Source: an uncultured Lachnospiraceae bacterium
Lineage (GTDB): Bacteria > Bacillota > Clostridia > Lachnospirales > Lachnospiraceae
Length of the DNA: 45,386 nucleotides
Direction of reading: 5' to 3'
Assembly (NCBI GenBank): GCA_946614165.1
Contig: CAMOGQ010000009.1
Location: forward strand, 1 to 45,386
Shown: one piece after another, positions 32,566 through 41,438 of the stretch
How positions within the stretch are numbered: position 1 is the stretch's first letter
How the letters are laid out: each line of letters opens with the position of its first letter
Notes under the pieces: model-generated
Databases searched by the model: none
What the model saw: the letters and a program-made list of their open reading frames with translations, nothing else
What the model was told of the DNA's origin: nothing
Program-made: the position numbers and the translations under genes

Positions 32566-33483
32566 TCAGTCTCTGTGGACCACCACCTGGGGGAAGGGGA
32601 TCTCGATGCCCTTTTCCGAGAACAGGGCCCATATGTCTCTGTTGAGCTGGCGCTGGGCAACAAAGACGTCTTCTTCTTTGACTTCGGCCGTAATCCGAAG
32701 ATTCACGCCGCTGTCCGCCAGAGCGATGACGCCCCGGAAAATGGGCACGGCCTTGTAGAGATCCTTGTGGGCTTCATACATGCGGGGCAGGCCTTCTTTC
32801 ATGACCTGGTCCAGCTTTTTCAGATCCGTATCGTAGGCCACGCTGACTTCGCAGATGGCCAGGGAACTGTTCCTGGACCGGTTCTGGAAGTTGCGGATAT
32901 CGGAATTGTTGACCACCTTCAGGTTGCCGCCGGCATCCTCGATGGTGGTGGTGCGGACGCCGATGTTGCGGACAATGCCCCGGAATTCATCCAGTATGAT
33001 GATGTCCCCGATGACGTACTGGCCTTCAAAGATGATGAAGGCCCCCGTGATGATATCCTCGATCAGGCTCTGGGCGCCGAAGCCCAGGATAAGTCCGATG
33101 ATGCCTACACCGGCCAGTACGGCCGTGGTATTGACGCCCAGGATGGCCAGGCCCCAGACTGCCCCGATGATCACGATCAGGTAATGGAAGGCCCCGGCGG
33201 CCAGACTGGCTATGGTCTGGGACCGCAGGCTCTTTTTGGCAAAATACTGGATGATCACCCTGAACACCATGCTGATGAGCCAGAGCAGGCAGATCATAAG
33301 GAGCAGGGTCAGCAGATGGGCCAGGGTGATCCTGCCGCTGCGCTGTATGAGAAAATAGCTTTTTTCCAGATCGCTCAGCTTGTCCCTGGTCTGCTGGGAC
33401 AAGGGAAGCCATTTGGGATTCAGCAGCAGAATGGTCAGTATGACGGCAATCACGGTTCCGATCAGAGTCCTGTGCTTTTTCAT
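32566..33483 (-). CDS. Small-conductance mechanosensitive channel (MscS family)
   Basis: This channel opens under membrane tension and releases solutes after osmotic downshock. Its 305 residues include three membrane segments (about 5-25, 55-80, 100-125). The pore-lining region is GVGIIGLILGFGAQSLIEDI, a typical MscS TM3. The beta-domain GQYVIGDIIILDEFRGIVRNI and a cytoplasmic alpha/beta vestibule follow. AGGAGGAATG precedes the ATG. The large surface-protein gene ends 57 bases upstream on the same strand, so they may be co-transcribed. Confidence 0.93.
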   Translation of the reverse strand: MKKHRTLIGTVIAVILTILLLNPKWLPLSQQTRDKLSDLEKSYFLIQRSGRITLAHLLTLLLMICLLWLISMVFRVIIQYFAKKSLRSQTIASLAAGAFHYLIVIIGAVWGLAILGVNTTAVLAGVGIIGLILGFGAQSLIEDIITGAFIIFEGQYVIGDIIILDEFRGIVRNIGVRTTTIEDAGGNLKVVNNSDIRNFQNRSRNSSLAICEVSVAYDTDLKKLDQVMKEGLPRMYEAHKDLYKAVPIFRGVIALADSGVNLRITAEVKEEDVFVAQRQLNRDIWALFSEKGIEIPFPQVVVHRD

Positions 33484-33540
33484 GATCTTTCATTCCTCCT
33501 GTTTCTTTTTGTGTACGTGCCGGACCGGAAAGGCCCTGGC

Positions 33541-36500
33541 TTAGCTGCCTGCGGGCAGACTGCATTTATTGCTGGTATGGACCTGTTCATAGCCGCCTGG
33601 AATATCGTAACTGTCGTCTCCGATAATCTGTGCTTTAAAGCGCAGGGCAAAACTCGTTGTGTCTGGAGTGGGCGGCTTGATGGGGAAGCTGGCCTTGTAG
33701 TTGTAACTGGTTCCGGATCCCGTGAAGGGATAAGCACCGCTTCCGTCCCAGATCACGACTTCGCCGGCCGGAGTATCACTTCCTGTTTTGTACCACAGGA
33801 TACTGATTTCTTTGAATCTTACAGAGTAGGAATGAGGATCCCCGCCCTGTTTTTCAAGTCTGAAGCTGTAATCGACGTCTATTGTTTCCGTGCTGGCGCT
33901 TATGGTGGAGTCACCGCCTGTCAGGGAACTGGAGAAGACGTCAGGGTTGAGATCTTCTGAATATTCGATGGATTCTGACCGGGTGCCCAGCTTGTAATCC
34001 AGATAGATGGTGACGGTCAGGTCGGGCTTGCCCAGCATGGAGCTGTAATTCACGGCGTTGTAATCCACTTCTTTCTGGCCGTCCCCTTCCTGTTCGGGCA
34101 GGGCCAGGGTCATTCCGCTTCCGGAGATGACCGCATGAGAGCGGATGTCTGTAGCATCGCCGGGTACGATCTCATAGCGGAGCCTGAAATGGGAAAGATT
34201 GGGCCACCAGGTCGAAGATACTATGCCTGCCTTGGGTTTTTCCAGGACAACCGCGCCCGGAATAGGAGCGATCTCTGTTTCACAATAATCTTCACCAGGG
34301 CTGTCCCAGGCGTCGTCACCGTCCAGATCCGCATAGAAGTGGAGACAGTAGCGGGTCGCCCGATCATCCGGCAGCACGGCATTCAGACCCTCGTACCAGA
34401 AGGAATAGTAAAGCTGCATAAAGCCGTCACTGTCCGGTCCGTAGGGACCCTCCGGACCAAAGAAGACTTTCTTGTCGCTGTCTTTTGTCCAGATGACGTC
34501 TGTTCCGCAGGGGATATCATTTCCGTAGGAATCCAGATAGAAATATTCGATCTCCACCTTGGTGAAGCCGATGCTGTAGGTATGAGGATCATCCTGCTCG
34601 TATTCAAGGGACAGTTCGCTGCCCAGGTTCAGGTTTTCCGGAGTTCCGCTTGCATAGCCGGACTCAGGTTCCAGGTGGGCGCCAAAGACTCTGGGGTTGC
34701 CGGTAATAGAGACTTCCTTCTCCTTTTCCACGCCGCCCAGCCTGTATTTCATTCTGAAGGTGGTGACCCACTCTCCGGAAGAAAACAGCGTCAGGCCGCT
34801 GCCGGCATTTCCCCGAGCTATTATCTCTCCGCTGCCAGTCATCTCAGGCAGGGAATATTCCAGATGTACGCCGGGCAGGTCGTAGGTGATGGTCGCCTGC
34901 GACGTGATATCCTCTGCATCGCCCGGATTGATCTCATAGACGACCTCCAGATGGTCCACCGTGGAATACCATAACAGGTCTTTCATGGAAAGATCAGGTT
35001 CTGTCAGTTCTGCGGAATATTCCAGAAGATCCGACATGCAGCTGAGCGGTTCCTGGATATAATAGACCGTTCCGTCCGTATCGGTTCCGGTGCCTTCGAT
35101 ATAGAAGACCAGGCAGCAGCCGTCCGGATCATCTGCATCCGGCTCCGGCGTGGTGTCAACAGTATCTGAATAGTGGAAGGTGAAGACCTGGTCGCCGCCG
35201 TCTGCGGCAGGGCCTGCCGGTCCTGTGACAGGACTGGGGTCCGATCCGTTCCAGACTGTTCTGGGGCTGCCTGTCTGTTCCAGATCTCCGGAAGAGGTCT
35301 TCTTCATCCAGGCCAGATCCACTCTGGTGACCGACAGATCGTAGGTATGGCGGTCACTGCCCAGATAGCGGAAGATCAGATCCGATTCGATCCGGGGAGC
35401 GCTGTCTGTGAGCTGCCTGGTATTTTCGCTGGTCAGACGCAGGTCGTCCATGATCTCGGGGGTGCCGCTCCAGGTTATGGTCTTGCTGCCGGCTGTTCCA
35501 TTCAGAACGTAATCCAGGGTCAGAGTACCGTTCCATGTATCGCCGCTCTGCCAGATGAGAGAATCTACACAGCTTGCGTTGGCAGTCAGGCTGCCGCTGC
35601 CGGACGGAACGGGCAGGGTGACGGACATGGTATCATCCGCAGAGGAGGAGATGGTTACTTCAGAAGTCAGACCTATGGCATCTCCGGCATCCACATCAAA
35701 GCCGACTTCAAGATGTCTCAGTCCTTTCCAGTAGTATACGTGGGTGATCTCAGCCGTGGGCTCCGTAAGAGACCCCGGAAGGGGGGCAGGGCTGCCCTGT
35801 CCCGATGTGGGATCCGCGATCGTATATACAGTACCGTCCGTATCCGTCCCGGTACCCGCAATGTCAAAGATCAGATAGAAATCAGTGGGATACTGGGTAT
35901 CCTCTGCAGGAGTGACGTCAATGGTGTCTTTATAGGTAAAGGTCAGAACCTTATATTCGCCGTCTTCGGCGGGGCCTTCCGGACCGGAGACAGGGCTGGG
36001 ACCTGTACCGTCCCAGACGGTCCGGGTACTTCCGGTCTTTACATAAGTGCCGACTCCGTTTTCATCCACGATTCTTCTCATCCAGCCAAGCCGGATCCCG
36101 GTGACTTCCACGTCATATGTGTGCCTGTCATCCGCAGGATAGCGGAAGGTGGCAGTGGATATGACTTCCTGGGCATCCAGAGGGCCGGTCCCCGTGGTGT
36201 AAAGAGGACTGAACCATAAAAAGCCCTGCAGTTCGGGAGAGCGGGTATCTTTGACGGTCAGAGTCTTGCTCTCTCCTCCCAGGGTATAATCCAGGGTCAG
36301 TTCTGTCCTCCACGCATCGGCGCTCAGGTAATAGAGGCGGGATGTGGAATCGGCGTTGGAATCAATGGTGCCGGATCCGGACTGCAGGGGCATATCCACG
36401 CTCATTTCAGGGTCTCTTCTCGATGTAATGACAGCGGAAGACGTGATGTCCTCGGCGTCGCCCGGATCGATGTCATACTCCAGCTCGATATGATTGATGC

Positions 36501-37113
36501 CGTGCCATAAGTAGATATGGGAAACCGTGGCCGTGGGAGCCTTGAGCACAGGTTCATCCGTCTCTTCGGGCTTGTCTGTCTCTTCGGGCTTGTCTGTCTC
36601 TGGCCTGCTGGGTTTAGTCGGTTTACTGGGATTATTCGGTTTTTTCGGCTTATTTGGTTTATTCGGCTTTTTGGGTTTTGCCGGTGTCTCGGGAGTGGAA
36701 GCAGGCTCTTCCGGCGCAGGGGGAGCGGGCTCCTCCACTGTTTCGTCAGCGGGCTCCTCCGGTTCAGGTTCAGGGGCAGGTTCAGGCTCCGGCTCGGGGG
36801 CGGGAGGCGCAGGTACGATCTCCACATCCTCAGGGGGGGCAGGAGGGACGGGCTCCTTGGGCTGATCCGGCTCCCTGACAGCTACGGTCTCCGAAGGCGG
36901 GGCGGGCTGATCCGGCGTCCGAACGCCCAGATCAGGCCTCATGCCTGCCGTAAAGGCGAGCAGAAGGCCTATAAGCGCAAAAAACAGGAACAGCCTGGGC
37001 GGTCTTCTGTTATCCTGCCCGCGTGTTCCGTAGAGTCCCTTATGATGTTTTCCGCCTTTTACCGGTTCATATGGCCTGGCATATTCCGGATACTGATCGT
37101 TGATTTCCCGCAT
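33541..37113 (-). CDS. Large anchored surface protein with Pro-rich stalk and four tandem repeats
   Basis: The 1190-residue protein is not recognised as a known family. Residues 1-38 are a basic cytoplasmic tail and about 39-58 one hydrophobic anchor (LFLFFALIGLLLAFTAG). Residues about 60-190 are a Pro/Glu then Lys/Pro/Asn-rich stalk with PEPEPEP, KPNKPNKPKKP and DKPEET repeats, well suited to span the cell wall. Four diverged modules of about 255 residues begin near 191, 451, 704 and 958. Each opens with a HLEVxYEIxPGDAxDIT-like stretch and later carries a DxHTYxxxxTxIxLxWM-like stretch. Modules 1 and 2 share GTGTDTDGTVY, and module 3 has an EF-hand-like acidic DLDGDDAWD. No LPXTG motif occurs. 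The Met at 37113 is chosen because upstream frame is low-quality and a good promoter lies just beyond it. An adhesin or wall-associated role is inferred. Confidence 0.75.
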   Translation of the reverse strand: MREINDQYPEYARPYEPVKGGKHHKGLYGTRGQDNRRPPRLFLFFALIGLLLAFTAGMRPDLGVRTPDQPAPPSETVAVREPDQPKEPVPPAPPEDVEIVPAPPAPEPEPEPAPEPEPEEPADETVEEPAPPAPEEPASTPETPAKPKKPNKPNKPKKPNNPSKPTKPSRPETDKPEETDKPEETDEPVLKAPTATVSHIYLWHGINHIELEYDIDPGDAEDITSSAVITSRRDPEMSVDMPLQSGSGTIDSNADSTSRLYYLSADAWRTELTLDYTLGGESKTLTVKDTRSPELQGFLWFSPLYTTGTGPLDAQEVISTATFRYPADDRHTYDVEVTGIRLGWMRRIVDENGVGTYVKTGSTRTVWDGTGPSPVSGPEGPAEDGEYKVLTFTYKDTIDVTPAEDTQYPTDFYLIFDIAGTGTDTDGTVYTIADPTSGQGSPAPLPGSLTEPTAEITHVYYWKGLRHLEVGFDVDAGDAIGLTSEVTISSSADDTMSVTLPVPSGSGSLTANASCVDSLIWQSGDTWNGTLTLDYVLNGTAGSKTITWSGTPEIMDDLRLTSENTRQLTDSAPRIESDLIFRYLGSDRHTYDLSVTRVDLAWMKKTSSGDLEQTGSPRTVWNGSDPSPVTGPAGPAADGGDQVFTFHYSDTVDTTPEPDADDPDGCCLVFYIEGTGTDTDGTVYYIQEPLSCMSDLLEYSAELTEPDLSMKDLLWYSTVDHLEVVYEINPGDAEDITSQATITYDLPGVHLEYSLPEMTGSGEIIARGNAGSGLTLFSSGEWVTTFRMKYRLGGVEKEKEVSITGNPRVFGAHLEPESGYASGTPENLNLGSELSLEYEQDDPHTYSIGFTKVEIEYFYLDSYGNDIPCGTDVIWTKDSDKKVFFGPEGPYGPDSDGFMQLYYSFWYEGLNAVLPDDRATRYCLHFYADLDGDDAWDSPGEDYCETEIAPIPGAVVLEKPKAGIVSSTWWPNLSHFRLRYEIVPGDATDIRSHAVISGSGMTLALPEQEGDGQKEVDYNAVNYSSMLGKPDLTVTIYLDYKLGTRSESIEYSEDLNPDVFSSSLTGGDSTISASTETIDVDYSFRLEKQGGDPHSYSVRFKEISILWYKTGSDTPAGEVVIWDGSGAYPFTGSGTSYNYKASFPIKPPTPDTTSFALRFKAQIIGDDSYDIPGGYEQVHTSNKCSLPAGS

Positions 37114-37221
37114 ACAGCAATCTCTTCTATAAGATATTCTGACCGGCGGTATTATGACTGAAAGCAGGATGGGGTTGGCCGGAAATGATTTGTGAGGTGA
37201 ATGGAAATTGAAGATATCATT

Positions 37222-37250
37222 ATAGTATAACGCGGCAAGTTGACTGTCAA
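37222..37250 (-). promoter_or_regulatory. Promoter of the large surface-protein gene
   Basis: On the minus strand a perfect TTGACA is followed after 17 bases by TACTAT, with TATAAT three bases further. The -35 is embedded in the 11-base palindrome TTGACAGTCAA, which may be a regulator site. Confidence 0.65.
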
Positions 37251-37376
37251 TGAAGATAACCGGAGGGAATCGTTTGTTAATTCTGTGTCGATTTTTGCCT
37301 GTGCAATCCGGGATCAGGAGCCTGAAAGGCCGGACCGGAATACCTTCCGGCCGGGAGGCAGGAAGATGCCGGTTCG

Positions 37377-37405
37377 TTGCATCCGGCAGCGGACTGCGAT
37401 ATACT
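37377..37405 (+). promoter_or_regulatory. Promoter of the HD-domain gene
   Basis: TTGCAT and TATACT are separated by 17 bases; the gene starts about 30 bases after the -10. Confidence 0.55.
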
Positions 37406-37436
37406 TTTACGAAAACCGGGAGAAGAGAGGTAAGAT

Positions 37437-38006
37437 ATGGAACCGGAAAAACTGCTTCAGATACTGTCACAGGCGGCGCGTCTGAAAACGACCATGCGCC
37501 ACTGCTATACAATGGAAGGCCGAGGGGAGAGCGTGGCAGATCACAGCTGGCGGATCGCCCTGATGGCCATGCTGATGACCGGGATCGAAGAATTCAGGGA
37601 TATTAACATGGACCGGGTCATCCGTATGTGTCTGATCCATGACCTGGGAGAGTCCTTTACGGGGGATATACCGGCCTTTGAGAAGACGGATTCCGACACC
37701 GGCGAGGAAGTGGACCTTTTCCGCAGATGGGTGGATTCCTTTCCGGAGCCCCAGAGGGGAGAATGGACGGGACTTCTTGCGGAAATGGAAGCCCTTAAGA
37801 CCAGGGAGGCCAGGCTCTATAAAGCTCTGGACAAGATCGAGGCCATCATCTCCCACAACGAGTCGGACATACGCACCTGGCTTCCCCTGGAATATGATCT
37901 GCAGCTGACCTACGGCCGGGACAACATGGCTTTTTCCCAATATATGATGAAGCTGCGGGCCCTGGTGGACGACTGGACCCGGGAGAAGATAGAAAGGGAA
38001 GGCTGA
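37437..38006 (+). CDS. HD-domain phosphohydrolase (YfbR/HDDC2-like 5'-deoxynucleotidase)
   Basis: This metal-dependent phosphohydrolase has HD residues His36 (ADHSWR), His68/Asp69 (LIHDLGE) and Asp132 (ALDKIEA). Together with an N-terminal Arg-containing TTMRHCYTMEGRGESVADHS segment it matches the HDDC2/YfbR group, which dephosphorylates deoxynucleoside 5'-monophosphates. At 189 residues it has the group length. GAGAGGTAAGAT precedes the ATG. It is a single gene with its own promoter. The nucleotide specificity is inferred from family. Confidence 0.88.
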   Translation: MEPEKLLQILSQAARLKTTMRHCYTMEGRGESVADHSWRIALMAMLMTGIEEFRDINMDRVIRMCLIHDLGESFTGDIPAFEKTDSDTGEEVDLFRRWVDSFPEPQRGEWTGLLAEMEALKTREARLYKALDKIEAIISHNESDIRTWLPLEYDLQLTYGRDNMAFSQYMMKLRALVDDWTREKIEREG

Positions 38007-38074
38007 TAAAACCGGTCGGGAAGGCAGAGAGAAAGAGAACGGGAAAATATTTCATTACAGAAGGAATCATTAAG

Positions 38075-38116
38075 GAAGGCCCGGGAGAGGCGCTGCAGCG
38101 CTTCTTCCGGGCCTTC
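38075..38116. terminator. Hairpin between convergent genes
   Basis: GAAGGCCCGG and CCGGGCCTTC close a longer imperfect stem with an inner CGCTGCAGCG palindrome. No good T run follows on either side, so termination is plausible but not certain. Confidence 0.55.
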
Positions 38117-38190
38117 TGGAGCTCTTCATTAATTTTATCCGGTAATCCTTTTATGAGGTCTGCCGGGCCTCTTCAGCTTCTCTTCCGGGA

Positions 38191-38667
38191 TCAGACCATG
38201 CCTTCCATCCAGATCTTCAGGGCATCCAGTTCTTTGATCCCGCCGATCCGCCTGCCTTCTTTGAAGACGGCGCCGGGAGCGGAAACGCCCAGGTAGGCTT
38301 TTGCATCGCCGATGGGGCTGCCGCCGGAGGTGGCGAAGGGGATGATGGTCTTGCCGGTAAAGTCATAGGCTTCCAGGAAGCTGTTGACCACATGGGGAGC
38401 TGCGCCCCACCAGATGGGATAGCCCACATAGATGACGTCATAGTCTTCGATCTTGGCGTCTTTATCTGCCAGGGCGGGTCTGGAAGCGGGATCTCCCATT
38501 TCCACGGAACTGCGGCTCTTCGCATTCATGTAGTTGAGGTCTTCCGCCGTGTAAGGCTCTGCCGGACGGATGGCATATACGTCGGCGCCGATATCCGCGG
38601 CGCTTTCCTTTGCGGCTTTTTCGGTTACTCCGCCTGCGCTGAAATATGCAACCAGAATTCTGCTCAT
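38191..38667 (-). CDS. Flavodoxin
   Basis: The 158-residue flavodoxin-like protein binds FMN and carries electrons in the cytoplasm. The N terminus MSRILVAYFSAGGVTEKAAK contains the FMN phosphate loop. The YVGYPIWWGAAPH and PFATSGGSPIGDA stretches form the isoalloxazine-binding loops typical of flavodoxin_4 proteins in Clostridia. The start at 38667 is preferred because AGGAGGA lies seven bases before it; an in-frame ATG at 38745 has none. It is monocistronic and divergent from the CoA-disulfide reductase gene. Confidence 0.9.
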   Translation of the reverse strand: MSRILVAYFSAGGVTEKAAKESAADIGADVYAIRPAEPYTAEDLNYMNAKSRSSVEMGDPASRPALADKDAKIEDYDVIYVGYPIWWGAAPHVVNSFLEAYDFTGKTIIPFATSGGSPIGDAKAYLGVSAPGAVFKEGRRIGGIKELDALKIWMEGMV

Positions 38668-38814
38668 TGCAAGTCCTCCTGTCAGTAAAAACAAAAAATA
38701 GAATAGCTTAAAATTAAATTTAGCACAATTGGAATCGGGGGTCAACAGGGAGAGGGAAGGGGAAAAGACGCCGGCCCTCTCTGAAAATTCCCGCAGGAGG
38801 AGCCGGCCTATCGG

Positions 38815-38909
38815 GAAAAACGGAAATACGGTATACTGTTGTCAGAATATTATTTTGAAGACAGAGCATGCGGTGGCAGTGATGATGCATGCCTGAGACG
38901 GGAGGAATT
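38815..38909 (+). promoter_or_regulatory. Promoter/leader of the CoA-disulfide reductase gene (parent of the copy at 41537-41631)
   Basis: GGTATACTG at 38830-38838 supplies a TATACT -10. TTGTCAG and later CAGTGATGATGCATGCC follow, then the GGGAGGAATT ribosome site. The same series reappears before the gene at 41699. Confidence 0.55.
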
Positions 38910-41438
38910 ATGGCAAAAACAGTGATCATTGGCGGCGTCGCGGGAGGCGCTACCGCAGCGGCGAGGCTTCGCCGTCTGGATGAAAAGATGGAGATCGTCG
39001 TGCTGGAAAGAGGAGATTACATTTCCTATGCCAACTGCGGTCTTCCCTATTACATCGGGGATGTGATCAAAGAGAGGGAGGCTCTTCTTCTGCAGACGCC
39101 GGAAAGAATGAAAGAGCGCTACAACATTGATGTAAGGGTAAAAAACGAAGTCACATCCATTGACCGGAAGGCAAAGACCGTGACTGTGAGAAAAGAGGAC
39201 GGGACTGTCTATGAGGAAGCCTACGATGCCCTGATCATAGCGACAGGCTCGTCCCCGCTCAAGCCTCCGATCCCCGGAATCGATACGGAGGGGATCTATA
39301 CCCTCTGGACAGTGAATGACACCGACAGGATCCGGGCCGTTGTGGACGAAAAGAAGCCCGAAAGGGCAGCGGTCATAGGCGGCGGCTTTATCGGCCTTGA
39401 GATGGCGGAGAACCTCCATGCCAGGGGCATTCAGACTGCCATCATCGAGGCCCAGGACCAGGTCATGGCTCCCATTGACTATGAAATGGCTCAGATCCTT
39501 CATAAAAACATAAGGGCAAACGGCGTCTCCCTTTACCTGGGTGACGGCGTAAAGAGCTTTGAGAAAAAGGAAGATGCCGTTACCATCCGCCTGGCAGGCG
39601 GAGGAGAGGTGGAAGCGGACCTCGTCATTCTTTCCATCGGTGTCCGTCCCAACAGCGCCCTGGCCAGAGAGGCAGGCCTTGCCTGCAATGCAAGGGGCGG
39701 CATCATCGTGGACGATTCCATGCAGACGGAGGATCCGGATATCTGGGCCGTGGGCGACGTCACACAGATCGAGCGCTTCGGCACCGGGAAAAAGGGTATG
39801 ATCCCTCTGGCGGGACCCGCCAACAAGCAGGGCCGCATCGCGGCAGGAAATATCGCCGCCAGGTATAATCCGGAACTGGCAGACCAGGCCGGTACTTACA
39901 AAGGGACCCAGGGAACCTCCGTGGCCCAGGTATTTGACAATGAAGCGGCGGCCACCGGCACCAACGAAAAGACTCTGATCCGGGAGGGAAAGGTCAAAGG
40001 GAAGGACTATCTGACCCAGGTCATCGTTCAGAAATCCCACGCCGGCTATTATCCCGGGGCGACAGACCTCTATATAAAGCTGATCTATACCCCCGGCGGG
40101 ACCATCCTGGGCGCCCAGGCTGTGGGACCCGAAGGAGCCGACAAGAGGATCGACACCATTTCCGTGGCGGCCCGTCTGGGAGCCGGAGCCACGGACCTGA
40201 CGGATCTGGAAATGGCCTACGCTCCGCCCTATTCTTCCGCCAAGGATCCCGTCAATATGTCGGGCTATGTGGCCGAGAACGTACTGAAAGGCATTATGAA
40301 GCTGCGGACGCCCGCAGAGACAAAGGCTCTTATGGAGGAAGGAAAGCTGCAGGTCCTGGATATCCGCGAGGATCTGGAGGTCTCCATGTGGCATCTGGAA
40401 GGATCCGTGCATATCCCCATGGGACAGCTCAGAAGCAGGATCGGAGAACTCTCCGGCCTGAAGGAGAGCGGAAAAGAGATCGCCGTTCTCTGCGGCGGCG
40501 GCGTCAGGGCCTGGAACTCTGCCAGGGTCCTTTCCGCCAATGGTTTTGAGAATGTATCCGTCATTGAAGGCGGCGCAGGCTTCTACCGCATCGTCACGGA
40601 AGAACAGTCAAATCCGGAGTGGAAGAAGCCGGAAAAGAAGGAAGCTGCAAAGACTGAACAGGATGGCGGAGCGGATCTGATCCGGGTGGACTGCTGCGGC
40701 ATGCAGTGCCCTGGCCCCATCATGAAGGTATCTTCGCTTCTTAAAGATATGAAGGAGGGGGAGACCCTTCAGGTCTCGGCTACGGATATGGGATTTGCCT
40801 CCGACGTGGAGAGCTGGTGTTCCAGGACCGGCAATACCTTTATTTCCTCCGATAAGAAGGGGACCACCTATGTGGTGACTCTGAAAAAGGGAACCGAAGA
40901 GAGCCGGGAAGGAGATCGGGAGAAGGAAGAGAGCGGCTGCAAAGGCGCCCCTGCCATGACCGATATCCCCCACGGCAAGACCATGGTGATTTTTGACGGG
41001 GACTTCGACAAGGCCCTGGCCTCCTTTATCATCGCCAACGGGGCCGCGGCCATGGGACGGCCCGTGACCATGTTTTTTACCTTCTGGGGCCTCAATATCC
41101 TCAGAAAACACAATAAGGTAAAGGTGAAAAAGACCGCTGTGGAGAAGATGTTCGGAGCCATGATGCCCAGAGGCACGGCAAAGCTGGCCCTTTCCAAGAT
41201 GAACATGCTGGGCATGGGCACCAGGATGATGAAGATGATCATGAAAAAGAAGAATGTCCTGACCCTGGACGAGCTTATAAAGAGCGCTATGGAAAATGGC
41301 GTCAGGATCGTGGCCTGCACCATGTCCATGGACGTCATGGGAATCAAGAAGGAAGAACTGATCGACGGTATTGAATACGCCGGCGTGGCTTCCTATCTGG
41401 GAGACGCAGAGATGGCGGATGTGAACCTCTTCATCTGA
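38910..41438 (+). CDS. CoA-disulfide reductase-type flavoprotein fused to rhodanese, TusA and DsrE domains
   Basis: This is a four-domain sulfur-handling enzyme. Residues 1 to about 450 are a pyridine-nucleotide:disulfide oxidoreductase with FAD loop IIGGVAGGATAAAR and active Cys43 in SYANCGLPYYIG, as in CoA-disulfide/CoA-persulfide reductases. Residues about 465-560 are a rhodanese with Cys528 in LCGGGVRAW. Residues about 590-665 are TusA-like with Cys600 in CCGMQCPGP, and about 690-842 a DsrE/DsrF-like domain (GKTMVIFDGDFDKALASFI). All three sulfur-accepting cysteines or folds can pass persulfide in one chain. The 842 residues agree with known fusions in Firmicutes. The Met at 38910 is chosen for GGGAGG; an earlier Met at 38889 lacks a site. 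Probable role: reduction of CoA or other persulfides and polysulfide handling. Confidence 0.92.
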   Translation: MAKTVIIGGVAGGATAAARLRRLDEKMEIVVLERGDYISYANCGLPYYIGDVIKEREALLLQTPERMKERYNIDVRVKNEVTSIDRKAKTVTVRKEDGTVYEEAYDALIIATGSSPLKPPIPGIDTEGIYTLWTVNDTDRIRAVVDEKKPERAAVIGGGFIGLEMAENLHARGIQTAIIEAQDQVMAPIDYEMAQILHKNIRANGVSLYLGDGVKSFEKKEDAVTIRLAGGGEVEADLVILSIGVRPNSALAREAGLACNARGGIIVDDSMQTEDPDIWAVGDVTQIERFGTGKKGMIPLAGPANKQGRIAAGNIAARYNPELADQAGTYKGTQGTSVAQVFDNEAAATGTNEKTLIREGKVKGKDYLTQVIVQKSHAGYYPGATDLYIKLIYTPGGTILGAQAVGPEGADKRIDTISVAARLGAGATDLTDLEMAYAPPYSSAKDPVNMSGYVAENVLKGIMKLRTPAETKALMEEGKLQVLDIREDLEVSMWHLEGSVHIPMGQLRSRIGELSGLKESGKEIAVLCGGGVRAWNSARVLSANGFENVSVIEGGAGFYRIVTEEQSNPEWKKPEKKEAAKTEQDGGADLIRVDCCGMQCPGPIMKVSSLLKDMKEGETLQVSATDMGFASDVESWCSRTGNTFISSDKKGTTYVVTLKKGTEESREGDREKEESGCKGAPAMTDIPHGKTMVIFDGDFDKALASFIIANGAAAMGRPVTMFFTFWGLNILRKHNKVKVKKTAVEKMFGAMMPRGTAKLALSKMNMLGMGTRMMKMIMKKKNVLTLDELIKSAMENGVRIVACTMSMDVMGIKKEELIDGIEYAGVASYLGDAEMADVNLFI

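Larger units (their letters stand above)
37114..37436. other. 323-base divergent promoter region
   Basis: It contains the minus-strand promoter of the surface protein (37222-37250), a GGCCGGA/TCCGGCC hairpin (37328-37352) without a T run, and the plus-strand promoter of the HD gene (37377-37405). No supported gene is seen. Confidence 0.6.

Noticed and set aside
33541-33700. Sortase signal at the C terminus of the large surface protein
   Set aside because: No LPXTG-like motif, hydrophobic segment or basic tail is present at the end; anchoring is by the N-terminal helix.
32575-33960. 461-codon plus-strand frame opposite MscS
   Set aside because: It covers two real minus-strand genes and the gap between them, and has no ribosome site or domain.
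37114-37512. 133-residue N-terminal extension of the large surface protein
   Set aside because: It would read through the promoter at 37222-37250 and has no ribosome site, and the membrane anchor follows naturally from the Met at 37113.
38850-40412. 520-codon minus-strand frame
   Set aside because: It is antisense to the reductase fusion and carries no recognisable domain.
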